Of a stretch of 64,000 bases of DNA, positions 1 to 12,360 are shown one piece after another (within the stretch, counting starts at the first letter, position 1; each line of letters starts with the position of its first letter). This DNA is from Lepidodermella squamata (lineage: Eukaryota > Gastrotricha): positions 2,480,001 through 2,544,000 of the forward strand of contig JBLDXI010000032.1 in assembly GCA_047495785.1 (NCBI GenBank), given 5' to 3'. The notes beneath the pieces are model-generated. The model saw nothing but the letters and a program-made list of their open reading frames with translations, ran no database searches and was not told the origin of the DNA. Position numbers and translations under genes: made by a program.

Positions 1-2510
1 CCTCCAAAGCATTGAAAACCGATTCGGAGAACGAGATTAGGAGTTTGGCGAAAGTACTGCGATGAGTAGCGACTATTTTGTCGAAAAATTCCGAGCACAA
101 TGTCCACACACTGAAAACAAGGCGTTTAAACATTGGAATCTGCTTGCCATTTGTCAAGATTTTGTAAAGACAATTCAGAAGGGAAATGGCAAATTCCGAG
201 CCATTTTCTTTCGAGCAGCGCATTAAAGCTTCAAGGTAGATGAGAGCGTAGTTGGCTAAATCAGAGGCAACGATAAGATCCAAGTTGGACGGCTCGAAAA
301 TATCGCCACTTTCTTCGCAACTGGCGGCAATTTTCGCGCAAATCTCCTCCCAGTTTTTCGACTCGAAAGTCTCGGAAAGGCCACGAAGTTGTTCATAGCA
401 ATGGGTCCATTTCATTTCCATCAAAATGTCCTCGCGCGGCCATAACGGCCGGCGAAATACGTGCCCAAGATACAGTGATGTGAATTCATGCGCATCGTTC
501 AACACTGAACGGCACGATGAAGATGCCATTTGCATGAGTTGGAAGTTATGCGTGACTTTACTCAGCCGAAAAAACAGAAGGCAATGCCGAATTTTGTCAA
601 TTCGCCGCTGTTCTACTGTCCCGCGATACTTCAGAGACGGAACTAAAATGCTCGGCATGGTTACGCAATCTATTTCATTGGTCAGATCTAGCTTGACCGG
701 GGGCGACGTGAAGCTTGCTAAATAGTTTTGATCCTCAGTGGTTGGCGTCAGAAATTCGACAACAGCTTCCAGGAAAACTCGAACTATTTCGCAAACGGAA
801 ATGTTGTAATAGTCATCAAGCGCATTGAACGGTTTCACGTCTTCGAACTTTCGGAACTGTTCGTATAACAGGCAGAAACCAATGCAATCATCTTTATCCC
901 AAATGTGGGTAGTCGATAACTGGACTAGCCGATCAAGGGCAATTTTGACCAATTGCCTTAAACACTCGCCCTTCTGACTCCAAGCGTCGATTTCTTCGAA
1001 TAAATCAACGTCAGCCAGTTTAGGTCTCGAGGGCCCGTCTTCACCGTTGGTCGAAGCCTGCGATGTCGATAATCTACGTTGAGAGCCTACGCTCGCAGGT
1101 TGATCGCAAGTTTCAGCCTGGTCACATAGGCCTTTTAATTGAGCAATGTACTTCAATACTTTCGCCCTTCCGCCTGGAGTGCTCGAAAGCTGACTTCCAG
1201 GTTTCGACTGCGACAAATTCGCGGTATTTCTCGACGCTCGAGTGCTTTGTTGAGGGGTAGTTGGCATACGCTGTGAGCCAGTTTGAACCGATGCGCGGGC
1301 ATCATCGACTGCCGACGGCTCTTCTTTCAAAATTTTGAAAGGAGAGTCCAGGTAATTTGATTTTTCATTTACAGCCTCATCGCATGCTTTGGCTAGGTAT
1401 CGGCAAATTTCCAGGACAGTCACTTTCCGGTCGGTTTGAACTTGAAGTTTAGTCGACGGAAGAAAATCAGACGGTTGAGAGGGGACAATCGATGATATAA
1501 TTTCAATGTGGTGTTTACTGATATTTTCACATTCAGTAATAATCTGCGAATAACATGAATTTTGCAAAATGGATCAACTATTTTGTTGATTTTTTACCCT
1601 CTGGTCAAATAATTGCTTGTCAAGCAAACTGGCACTCTCTTTGATTGATCGATTGTATTTGACGATAGTAGGTTCCCGTTTCAATATTTCGAGGCATAGC
1701 GTATGACCAGCGACGAACAGCGAATTTTCAGCAATTCCTTGCAGACAATAAGAGATGCAATCTGAAATTCATAAGAAATCATTTAGCATACTTATTTAAT
1801 ACCGCAAACTTGCCGTCGTAAAGGCCGATAACAAACAGGCATTGGCATAGTTTGATGAGTGAAGCCCAGTGCATTCCTGGGCAATTGGCCACAGCCTGTT
1901 GCCTCGTAAATTATGTTTCGAATCTCAGTTGAACGATTTTCTTACCTCTTTAAATACTGGAAATGCTTCGTACACTGTTCGGGTTTTAATCAGCAAGCAG
2001 CCATACTTGAACCAAGCTGTTGAATTTTTCGGTTGGAGATTGCAGGCCTGAAATTGATATAATGATATTATATTTTTTTCACCTTTTTCCGCGAGCTCAC
2101 TTCTGAAAGAGTTGATATTGCCTCCTCGGATCGGCTTAGATTGATGAAGCAATCAGCGAGATTCATCAAAACTGGAAAGGTCAGCTTGTGCACTTTCCTG
2201 GACTGTTTCACATGTTGTATAAATAGCGCGAGTATCAAGGTAATGCTTCATTACTGATTTCGTAGCAAAATGCTTCCGAAGCTTTTCAAGCTCAATTTCG
2301 GCTTCTTTGTACTGCTTTTCGCCAATATTTTGTAAAGCTTGCCCGTACACATTTATTATTTCGTCCTGTGAAGTAAAAAACAACAAAATTACAACGATAA
2401 ATTGCGGCTTTCCTGTATACTTCATCGAAGTCGTCTGGGTTTTTCACGAATTCCTCGACTTCTTCTTCCTCCTGTTCTGCTTCATAGGGCGCGTTCAGTG
2501 GGTGAAACAT
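1..2510 (-). CDS. CABIN1-like TPR protein (3' end beyond window)
   Basis: Multi-exon minus-strand gene starting at ATG 2510; its 3' end lies left of the window. The N-terminus has an acidic run (EQEEEEVEEF), then TPR-like helices across several exons, including a segment around 1960-2060 with ACNLQPKNSTAWFKYG. The next exon (about 1800-1905) has a CPGMHW motif. Order and spacing resemble the TPR region of CABIN1, the histone H3.3 chaperone (HIRA complex) and calcineurin-binding protein. From about 1300 down to 1 the minus strand stays open and encodes a helical region preceded by a Ser/Thr/Gln-rich linker, which I could not place. Assignment to CABIN1/Hir3 is inference from the first 250 residues or so. 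The start lies about 200 bases after the eIF3g stop, with an AATAAA between them and an acceptor-like TTTTATTAG 24 bases before the ATG. Confidence 0.6.
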
Positions 2511-2711
2511 CGAGGGTTAAATTTATAAATACGCCTAATAAAACACATCACGTCGGCTGAACTGTTCATCATTTTATTTCTTTCTCATCAAATTATCAAA
2601 GCTAAAGCTTTGGAACACACTATTTCAATGCTTGGTTCATCATTTAATATGACAAAATTGGAAGCATTGTCAACGTTAAGGTCGAGTCGGAATGATTGCA
2701 GAGGGCGGCGC

Positions 2712-3554
2712 TTACTTTTTGGCCCATTCAACGTGGAGCACCAGGTGGTCATATTTCATACCGTTCAAGACGCGCAAGCACTTTTCAGCTTCGTAATGGC
2801 TGTCGAAGCTGATGTACGCAAAACCGCGAGAGCGCTTCTTGTCGAAGTCCTTCGGAATGTGGATACGTTTGATATGAGCCAAGTCCATTTGTTGAACTAG
2901 CTCGCGTAGATCTTCTTCCGTAGCATTGTCTGTCAAGTTGCTAATACGCAAAGTTGGCAGATCATCGCGAGACGAAAAGTTTCCGATCGCAGAAGCACCC
3001 GGAGCGCGCATAGCACCAGCGCGTGCGCCAGGAGGAACATACGCACCGGGGGTGCCAGCATTGCTAGGAGCGGCAGGAGCGGCTCCGGCTGGCGGCGCTC
3101 CTTTGCCAGAGATATTGGCGATGTCGCTAACAAGCGACCGCAGCGGGCATTTGACACTGTAATGAGGACCTTTGCAGTACTGGCACTTGATGACTTGAGT
3201 CTGTTGACCAATGTTATCGACAGCGCCTCCACCTTCGCCGTCGTCATCGCGATCGTCATGGCCACCGGCTTGGGTGCCGACCACAAATTCCATGCGAACC
3301 TCTTGAAATTCCATGTGAACAGATTCACCGCGTTCAGCGTCGCCAAACTTCTTCCACGAACGACGGGCTAGAACGCCCTTGGGAACTATCTGCTTAACGA
3401 GGCGATACGTTTTTGTCACCTTGTAGCGCTTTCCGTCGCGCTCTTCATATTCGACAACATGCTTCAAGCCAGACTCCTCGTCAATGTCCGTATACCCTTC
3501 TTGTTCGCGCTCAACTTTGTCTGCCCAAGACTGTGAAACAGTTCCGTTCGTCAT
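2712..3554 (-). CDS. eif3g: Eukaryotic translation initiation factor 3 subunit G
   Basis: Single uninterrupted frame of 280 residues from ATG 3554. Residues near 130-145 form a CCHC zinc knuckle (CQYCKGPHYSVKC), as in eIF3g. A Gly/Ala/Pro-rich linker follows, then a C-terminal RRM with RNP2-like LRISNL and RNP1-like RGFAYISF. In the family this subunit binds RNA and acts in the eIF3 complex during scanning and reinitiation. I chose ATG 3554 because MTNGTVSQSWADKVE fits the family N-terminus; a longer open frame to 3632 is hydrophobic and unlike it. A canonical AATAAA lies at 2578-2573 downstream, before the next same-strand gene. Confidence 0.93.
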   Translation of the reverse strand: MTNGTVSQSWADKVEREQEGYTDIDEESGLKHVVEYEERDGKRYKVTKTYRLVKQIVPKGVLARRSWKKFGDAERGESVHMEFQEVRMEFVVGTQAGGHDDRDDDGEGGGAVDNIGQQTQVIKCQYCKGPHYSVKCPLRSLVSDIANISGKGAPPAGAAPAAPSNAGTPGAYVPPGARAGAMRAPGASAIGNFSSRDDLPTLRISNLTDNATEEDLRELVQQMDLAHIKRIHIPKDFDKKRSRGFAYISFDSHYEAEKCLRVLNGMKYDHLVLHVEWAKK

Positions 3555-5251
3555 AATAGAACTCAGGAAGATGTGTAAAAACACGTCAAAATAACCTAGA
3601 ATATAGTCAACATAAATTGATAGATTGTGCAAAGGCTATTCATGTGAACACATTTCTTATGAAATTTCTACTATTACCTAAAACGAACGTAGTTTCAATC
3701 GCCAGGCTGACCTATGAGAGCGACTAATAACACAGAAACTGAATTGGCCAATCGAGAAAACTTAGTGCAACAATTCGAAGTTAGAACATTAGTGCAGGGG
3801 TAGACGGAGTAACCATATGTTAAAAAGATGCTCTTTTGGCCAGAAACCCGAAAAAGTAATGCATCGGTAAATATTCAATTAGAAAAACCAACAAAGGTCG
3901 TGAATCAGAGGCCGTGGTTAATTGCGACGGCTATTCTACATGATTTCATCAGTCTTGTGAGAGACTTAAAGATTGCCTAATGAAGAAGAGCGTTGGCTTT
4001 TCGTAAAATTTCCTTATCCGGCGCGCTGTGCTTTGTCGAGCGTTTTTAGGGCCATTCCAGAGCCTGCTTCGAGGAGCATGTCACAGTAGCCGAAGTGAGA
4101 TTCAATGAACCCGTTGTATAAGTATATGGAATGCCTTCTTCGACCGACTAAAACATGTGCACTCATTGCGGATAGTGGAGCGACGAGTTTCGTCACCCTA
4201 GGCAAGCTCGTCGTTAATTTATAGTAATTTGATGGGTGTGGTCGAAGAAAACAGTTGAGCAAAGGTTCAATTACTAATTAACTGCTAGTTAAGCCTAACC
4301 TAATCGCAACTAGAACCTAAACCACCTACCTCGGTGGATTAGAAACATGCATTTAATACTTACAACTCAGGTTAACTAGTAGTTGATGTTTTAAATATGA
4401 TGATCGACAACCCGACAACATCCACTACAACTACTGACTGTATTATCGGCAATAAAATCATCATCATCATTCAGAGTTAACTGGAGTTAAGCTGCTAGTT
4501 GTTTTTCGATCGCACCGTTGTTTTGCGTGCCGAAACCTTAATTGACTCATTTTTCGAGTTAATCGAGTGGTCCCAGAGCCTCTCCTCTCTCCGCAACGTA
4601 CTTTGTGGGTTGGCAAAAATTAACACAAACATCTGGGAACAGGGCAAAGAAGGGTGTGCGATCAGCTGACAGCTGACAGAGCAGAAAATGCGGATAAAAA
4701 CTGACTGCTGATGCGGTCAGTCACTTTCTTTATATTTTCGCGTGAAGGTCATTTGAACACTACCAAAAAGATATTCCAAAAATGAATACAGAGAATTTTC
4801 AATAAAATTACATGCAACTTTGTAGCAAATATTTTGTAAATAATTAACTGACAAGGTTTTCCATCAAGTTTCATTTTTTTGAATCCGTTTCGAAATCGAG
4901 CCGATCGAGCGAGCCCTCTCCCGCTCTATGACTTCTCAAGGGGAAGCAGGCATCAACCCCCACACCCCACACCCAGGGTAGCAAAAACTGTCCTTCAAAC
5001 TGTCCTCAAATACCCTCCTATTTCCTATTTCCTGTAGATGAAAGGTGAAACGTTTATCCATCCTAGTGTTTCGTGTTTCTGTCACTTTACACCAGGAGGG
5101 TCGAATGTTGACCTAGAAAGTGGAAGAAGCATAAAACAACTCCAGAATTTCTTTCCACGATCAAGTTTTGCCCCTCATCCCTCTTTGTTATCTTTTCATT
5201 TTGTAATATTATCTTATATCTGATCATTTTTTTTATCTGATAGAGGTTAAC
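3555..5251. other. Intergenic region between divergent genes
   Basis: No convincing gene. It separates eIF3g (minus) from the C1orf52-like gene (plus), so both promoters should lie here. It holds a possible retrotransposon remnant at 4014-4262 and T-rich sequence near 5160-5245. A TTATCTGATAG acceptor-like site lies just before the plus-strand ATG at 5252. Confidence 0.6.
4014..4262 (-). mobile_element. Possible non-LTR reverse transcriptase remnant
   Basis: An isolated minus-strand open frame of 82 codons. It ends with a pattern like YNGFIESHFGYCDMLL followed by LKTLDKAQRAG. That resembles the end of the thumb region of LINE-type reverse transcriptases, where an aromatic-rich SHFxYC motif precedes a conserved LxxLQ/AQxRA helix. 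No flanking reverse transcriptase, endonuclease or tail is visible, so this would be a short degenerate fragment. The call rests on motif resemblance only. Confidence 0.3.
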
Positions 5252-5707
5252 ATGTCAAAGACTAAGGCTGAGGCTCCCAAAGAAGATAAAGCGAAGCCGG
5301 TTAATTTCTTTGGGGTAGACGATGACTCGGATGCCGACGATGAACCTGAAGGAGATGATGGTAGCAATGGCAGCGCTACTTATGACGCACGCGCAGATGC
5401 TTCGGACGAAAAACCTGAGGATAATGGCATAACTTCCGAGGAGGCTGAATTAGTATTGGATGAATATCGCAGTGCACGGACTTCTGGCTTGCCACCTCCT
5501 AACGTGCTGTTTGCTGCCAGTAAAAAGCCCGAATTTCTTAAAGCTTCTACTGTGGCATCAAAATGGGACGGTGAAAGGCACCTGCACAATCTCCGCGCGG
5601 AAAGAGATAGAAAAACTGCTAATCCCGATGTTATTTCCTCGTCAGCAAAAGTCGGTGACGATTGGGGTGAAGAAAAACACGAGTCTAAACGCTCAAAGCG
5701 CTCGTAA
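5252..5707 (+). CDS. C1orf52-like (UPF0690) small acidic protein
   Basis: Single-exon frame of 151 residues. The N-terminal half is highly acidic, with a NFFGVDDDSD-type opening. The C-terminal half has LPPPNVLFAASKKPEFL followed by KWDGERHLHN, which resembles the conserved LPxPxxLFxxxxxPxFL...DWERH core of the uncharacterised C1orf52 family. The end is Lys/Arg-rich and may be a nuclear localisation signal. Function is unknown. The stop is only 106 bases before the ATG of the G-alpha gene on the same strand, with a T-rich stretch and a splice-acceptor-like TTTTCTTAG between them. Confidence 0.55.
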   Translation: MSKTKAEAPKEDKAKPVNFFGVDDDSDADDEPEGDDGSNGSATYDARADASDEKPEDNGITSEEAELVLDEYRSARTSGLPPPNVLFAASKKPEFLKASTVASKWDGERHLHNLRAERDRKTANPDVISSSAKVGDDWGEEKHESKRSKRS

Positions 5708-5813
5708 AATTCACTCTCTGATACTTGTTTTTTTTACTTTTCTTTCTCGAAACAAGATTGTTTGATGTAGATTCCCTACTTATTTTTGCTATTTAGGTTT
5801 TCTTAGCTTTTTG

Positions 5814-7046
5814 ATGTCGTCATGTCTTCCGTGTATCCGTGGATCGTACGATGTCTACCGGGTTTCCGAAGAGGATCGGAAGCGTCACCTGATGATTGAA
5901 AAACAAATCAAAGACGACGCGCGCAGAATTCGATCCGATCGCCGGTTACGTGTTTTATTGCTAGGTACAGGCGAGAGTGGGAAAACCACATTCATTAAAC
6001 AAATACGCATAATTTATGGCAATGGGTAAGTAAAACCTGCTTTCTCAAATACTCTAGTTAAATTGTTTTTTTTTGTTATCATAGGTTCACTGCTGATGAG
6101 CGACTGGAGTTCAGGTCACATATTTATCTCAATGTCGTGCGAGGTTTGAAAGTATTGGTCGATGCGATGCGCAAGTTGAACATTCCCTACACCGACCCGC
6201 TCAATTCACAATATACCGACCTCGTCCTGTCGTTCAGTGATTATCCAGATCCAGCTTCCTTTCGAGATTTTGCTCCCGTTGTTCAGCGGTTATGGGCTGA
6301 TGCAGCAGTGAAACGAGTCGCCGAACTTGGCGGTAAATACTTTCAGTTTACCGAGTCAGTGAAAATATTCTTCGAGCAGATAGCTCGCATCTCCAATATG
6401 GTAAGCTGACTTACCTCTTGCTGGTGAACTTGACTAATATTATTGCTTTTAGAATTACATTCCCACGGAAGCAGACATCGTTTTGGCGCGAAAACCGACG
6501 AAAAATATTACAGAATATACTTGTTTTGTCGAGGGATATGAGATGAATTTCATCGACGTCGGAGGTCAACGTTCCGAAAGGCGGAAGTGGCTTACTGCTT
6601 TCACAGGGATGTTACATAGCATTCTCTTCATGGTCGCTATTTCTGAATTTGACGAGGTGCTTTTTGAAGCTGGCTGTGATGATCGGCCTAATCGAATTCG
6701 CGAAGCGTTTGGAGTATTCAGACTTATTATCAATAATCGATTCTTGGTTGAACGCGTTGCTCCAATAATTTTCTTCAACAAATTCGATCTGCTGCAATAT
6801 AAAGTGGTCAATCGTATCGCTGATATTCGTGCAACGTTCCCAGACTACCGCGGCGATCCTTACAATATGGAGCATGTCCAGGCTTATTTCATCAACATGT
6901 TCCGACAGGCAAGAACGTTCAACGCTGGGAAACCGTTTTATTACCATTTCACGACTGCGATCGATACCACGAACGTTAAACGTGTTTTCGACAGCATCAA
7001 ACACACGATTATTCAACAAAGACTTTCCGAATTCGGTCTGCAATGA
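5814..7046 (+). CDS. Heterotrimeric G protein alpha subunit, G12/13 class
   Basis: Three exons: 5814-6025, 6085-6400 and 6453-7046, giving 373 residues. The P-loop is GTGESGKTT, switch II is DVGGQRSERRKW with the catalytic Gln, and the guanine-binding NKFD motif is present. The sixth-strand motif is TTAIDT rather than TCAT, and the protein ends in LQ; both are typical of G-alpha 12/13, which activates RhoGEFs at the plasma membrane. An N-terminal Cys pair (SSCLPC) could be palmitoylated. There is no Cys at -4, so it should not be a pertussis toxin substrate. One oddity is switch I: RKPTKNI has Asn where the family usually has Gly. An acceptor-like TTTTCTTAG ends 7 bases before the ATG. Confidence 0.88.
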
Positions 7047-7218
7047 TTTAGTCTTCATTCCAATTTTACTACGCAATTTATTCTGTGTTATCTCAACATT
7101 CTTCCATGAACTATGCATCAGTTTGTCTGCTGATCAAGGCCAAAGTTTTGTTACTGCTAAATTGCTGATTATTACTATTTATTTCGTAGTTTGTCAGTTT
7201 TCTATTGATGCTGTCTTC

Positions 7219-7242
7219 GTTGTTGTTGTTGTTGTTGTTGTT
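7219..7242. repeat. GTT microsatellite
   Basis: Eight consecutive GTT units lie about 170 bases after the G-alpha stop codon, probably in its 3' untranslated region. Confidence 0.85.
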
Positions 7243-7617
7243 ATCGCTTTAAAAAGCGGAATTCATTCGGTTTTATTGTGTCAAAATTGTTGTCCCATGA
7301 GAAATCCGTTGTTCCTGTCTGTAATCTTTCGGTTTTGGATAAATTGTTTTGCTATTTTCTTCCAGTGTTAATAATGCTTCGCGCCAAACCGAATAAGAGT
7401 GCTATTAATATATATAAATATAAATTTATTAAAACCTTGCGATTTTTTAATGTCGAATAAACCATCCATGACTCTTTATATAATCGTGTTTTATTACTTC
7501 CGGCTACGTGACAAAAATAAAGATAGGTATAATCCGAGGGTTGTAGCTACCTATTTACAGGCTGGTAGATCGCGGGATCACATAAAAGGCCAGGTCACTT
7601 TGGTTACATTTAAGCGT

Positions 7618-8550
7618 TTAGGTAAGTGAATTTTTACAGGTCAAAAAGTGTTTGATCATTTTTTTCATCATAATGTAACGGTCCCACGGTGCGAATCGTT
7701 TCGCCTCCGTGTATTCCTCCTCAAGACGTTGAATAGCTGAACGAACGCTCTGAATTTTTGACGCAATTTCGCCGAATTCCTCGTCCATTTTGCGGGTGTC
7801 TTCTTGTATTTCGAGCCGCGACATGTTTTCGTATTTCTGAATTTTCGCCGCAATCTCCTTGTGTTGCCGATTAACGCCTGGAGGGATTATCGCTTCTATA
7901 TTCAGAGTCGTCGCGCCGTTTTGCATATGAACTGAAATGTCATATAAATGTTATTTTTCTTAAGTCAAATGAATCATTGGAAAAGGTCTAGAACCTTTGC
8001 TACTGCTGTTGCTACTACAACTACCGGTCTTGTGCATCATACCAGGGGTCTCCTTATTTTCTGCCGGAGGTTCTATCGGTGGGCTCGGCTGGTTAACTTT
8101 CGACAACTCTTCCTCTTGCATTAATATTCGCTTGATCATCAATTTCATCTTCCCGTATCGAGCAAAGCACATTGATTCCTTCGCGGAGGTGTACTCGTTT
8201 GCCAAATGATCGATTGCCAATCTGGATAAAATTATATTTTCGCGACAAAATCGGTTATAGCCCAAGATTTACAAACCGATAATCCCGCTGTTTTTGTCGA
8301 TAGTCAATAAGCCGCTGCGTCGCCGATAGATTGGCTTTCTTAACGGCCTCTTCCTGCTTGATATCAACAAATAAGCCTAAAATAGATTACATTTAATTTT
8401 ATTTAAGAAAAGAGATCAGCTGAACTACTTACTTTTTGTGCGCTCAATTTGTCCCTTGACAACTCCGTGGTAATCATGAATTTTATCCTTGAAACTTTTG
8501 TTTCTGACATTACGCGTCAGACCTCCTGCCTGAAGAGAATTCTCGGACAT
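7618..8550 (-). CDS. Unrecognised coiled-coil protein
   Basis: Minus-strand exons: about 8451-8550 (ATG 8550), about 8278-8380, about 7975-8225, and 7618-7930. The first three join in frame with GTAAG/TTTAG and GTTTGT/CCAG boundaries. The product is charged and helical. A unit of about 28 residues occurs twice: LANEYTSAKESMCF...KMKLMIKRIL and LEEEYTEAKRFAPW...MMKKMIKHFL. The third exon can either read to a stop at about 7960 or splice at an internal donor to the last exon, which continues in frame; two in-frame donors are possible. This suggests alternative 3' ends. I do not recognise the family. Whether the last exon belongs to the same gene is inference. Confidence 0.45.
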
Positions 8551-10301
8551 GCTCGAAGAAGTGCTACAAAAATATGAGCGAACTGGAAACGGGCAACAGA
8601 ATTTTCTAGTACTGTGATACAGGGAGAAAATGAAAGCTGAAAAAAACTGATCGATCGATAGGTGAGAATATTTTCACGGCGGTTCAGAAGACCCAGGGAT
8701 GACTGGGAAGGATGAAGCCTTTAGTTCCGCTATTTATCTAGCTAAAAAATAATTGAAATTTATAGAGATCGTTAGATGTCTTCATGATAAAGTGTCGCGC
8801 CGGAAAGTAATATATTATTTAGAAAACCGCTACATTCTTTATTATTCGCACGATCAGCGTAAAAAAGGCTCATTAAAAGGTTGTGGTCAAATAACCCGAC
8901 CATGTATGAACTGAAAAAGATTCTCAAATCGATATGCTGGGCTTTTGATCTGTTCCAATATTCACCGGCCGCGAGCTGTGCGATGATGCGGTGAAGGCAC
9001 GGGGGTAGCAAGATTCAAATTAATGTAAGAGAAAAACTTCGAAACAAATGTGAGTATGTCGTGGAACGTACTCGCCGCTGCGTATGCTCTCGATATTCAA
9101 CTCAGATCAGCCTGAGCTCAATTATTTTCAGCTTCTAATTGATATCGAATATTTCGCGAAATGTGCGCATCGGCATCGAAATCCGCCGTCTACGCATAGC
9201 TAAGCTGCGCTTTTTCCAGATTACACTCAACGTGCGATTGTCAATTGATCAGCGTGCGCGCGGTACCTGTTTGCGTCAAAGCCTCGCTGAAAAAATCGTT
9301 TCAATCGATATAAATAAAACTATCACATGATCGCGTCCATCCATCACGCCGAGAAGCAAAAAATCTTTCTTTCTCGTATCCGGGCTTTTATTTTATCCAT
9401 ATTTCACTGCCTCAGCCGACTGATGTTATTCAGAGAACTATTAATATTATTATTACTTTAGCAGCAACATAAATTAGTTACAGGCGCATTACTTGGGACG
9501 ACGTTACAAGAATTAGTAAGTGTATAATATTATCATCAGCATCACAATTATGTTTCAATCTTCCCGTGTTTGAACTGTTTTCTTCCTCTAGCGACATCAA
9601 AACTGTCAAAGTGTGCAATTTTCTATAATTCATTTTCAATGTTGCGACTCAAGTCCTAGATACCAGATACCACAACCTTGGTGAGAATCGGCGCGAGGTG
9701 ATAAAGCAAGAAAATTCGACGATTGGGTTCAACTACTTCAACAACGAGGGTGACAAAACCTAACAAAATAGGTTCACATATGGAATTTAACAACGCACAC
9801 CGATGATATTGCAAATAGTAGCGCTTTCGAGAAATGCAGAGGAGTTGTGAGGATAGTTCGGTAAAAGCTTTATTCCTAGCTCTTTACACCCGTGAACGAA
9901 GAAAAAACCGGAGGATTAAAACTCAACGACAGAAAAATAACAAGCGGGCCAGATCGTGAGGCGTCGATACAACGACAGCACTAAACAAAACGAACAGGAG
10001 AAATAACTTTGATCTGAGACAGCCGCGCGAGAGAAAGAACAGCGCACGGTTACATTCGTGTCAGAACTGTGAGTACAATGCGCGATCTTTGACGTGATAA
10101 AAACTTTTGTATATTATTATGTTAAAAACGCACGCAGAGAAAAATCTGGCGAAACAAAAAAAATCCACCTCAACAATTGCGAATTTTCTCTGTGAACAAA
10201 ATACGGAGAAAAGATCTTGAATTAAACCGTTGCTAAGTGTCATAGGTAATGAAAATAACTATGAATTTTGTCGTCTGCTAGCTGAAAAACTCGGCCGGGC
10301 T
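8551..10301. other. Intergenic sequence downstream of JNK
   Basis: No supported gene. A 79-codon minus frame at 8772-9011 has no recognisable features. The interval probably contains the JNK 3' untranslated region near 10000-10300 and the promoter of the coiled-coil gene near 8560-8700. Confidence 0.55.
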
Positions 10302-11798
<1,497 letters not shown>

Positions 11799-12257
11799 CT
11801 GAAATTCATCATTAAATCCTAGTTCTCATTGTGAATAACCACGTATGACTTGCTAAAAGGGTCGAGTATATTTAATAGAAAATTCAACTATAAGTGTGGG
11901 TGTATGCTGTTTACTTAAATTTTACGTTGACTTACTTGTCAAGGGTGCAATGAAGGCGGCGCTAATAACAACAGCGATAAGCTAATCGAAAGTGACAGGT
12001 CGATATTTCAGCGACAGCTTACTCGAAGAATCAGAATGACGTACCAAGGTGATTCAGTTCACATTTTTCCAATCGCCAATACATGGTATCAATAAATTAT
12101 CTAAAATAAATGTAAGGCATTAGTTCAAACAGGCTTCTTTGCTGTCAATCACAACTGAATTCAGAGCAATAAAATATGTAACCAAATAAATAGGTACTTG
12201 AGACAATGAACGACAATCGTTTGCATGTTTTTTGAGAATAATTACAACGAAACATCT
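11799..12257. other. Short spacer between selenoprotein S and JNK
   Basis: No open frame of note. On the minus strand it should hold the end of the selenoprotein S transcript after its SECIS element, then the JNK 5' region. Confidence 0.55.
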
Positions 12258-12337
12258 GGTGGTGCCACATCAGTCGCCATCATCCTTCTAAGAGAAGGTT
12301 TCTGATTGCAACGTCATTAATGAAAAGTTGGCACACC
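12258..12337 (-). promoter_or_regulatory. SECIS element, type II
   Basis: In the 3' untranslated region of the selenoprotein S gene, starting 24 bases after its stop. Helix I is GGTGTGCCA paired with TGGCACCACC (one bulge). The SECIS core is ATGA (12317-12314) opposite TGAT (12272-12269). Helix II is GTTGCAATCA paired with TGATGGCGAC, with one mismatch. An unpaired AAA follows, then an apical mini-stem CCTTCT/AGAAGG, which makes it a type II form. Every required element is present in the right order. It directs selenocysteine insertion at the in-frame UGA 30 bases upstream of the element. Confidence 0.9.
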
Positions 12338-12360
12338 GAGAAGTTCTATACTAGTTTGAT

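Noticed and set aside
8772-9011. 79-codon minus-strand frame
   Set aside because: No domain and no conserved motif; sits in an otherwise empty spacer.
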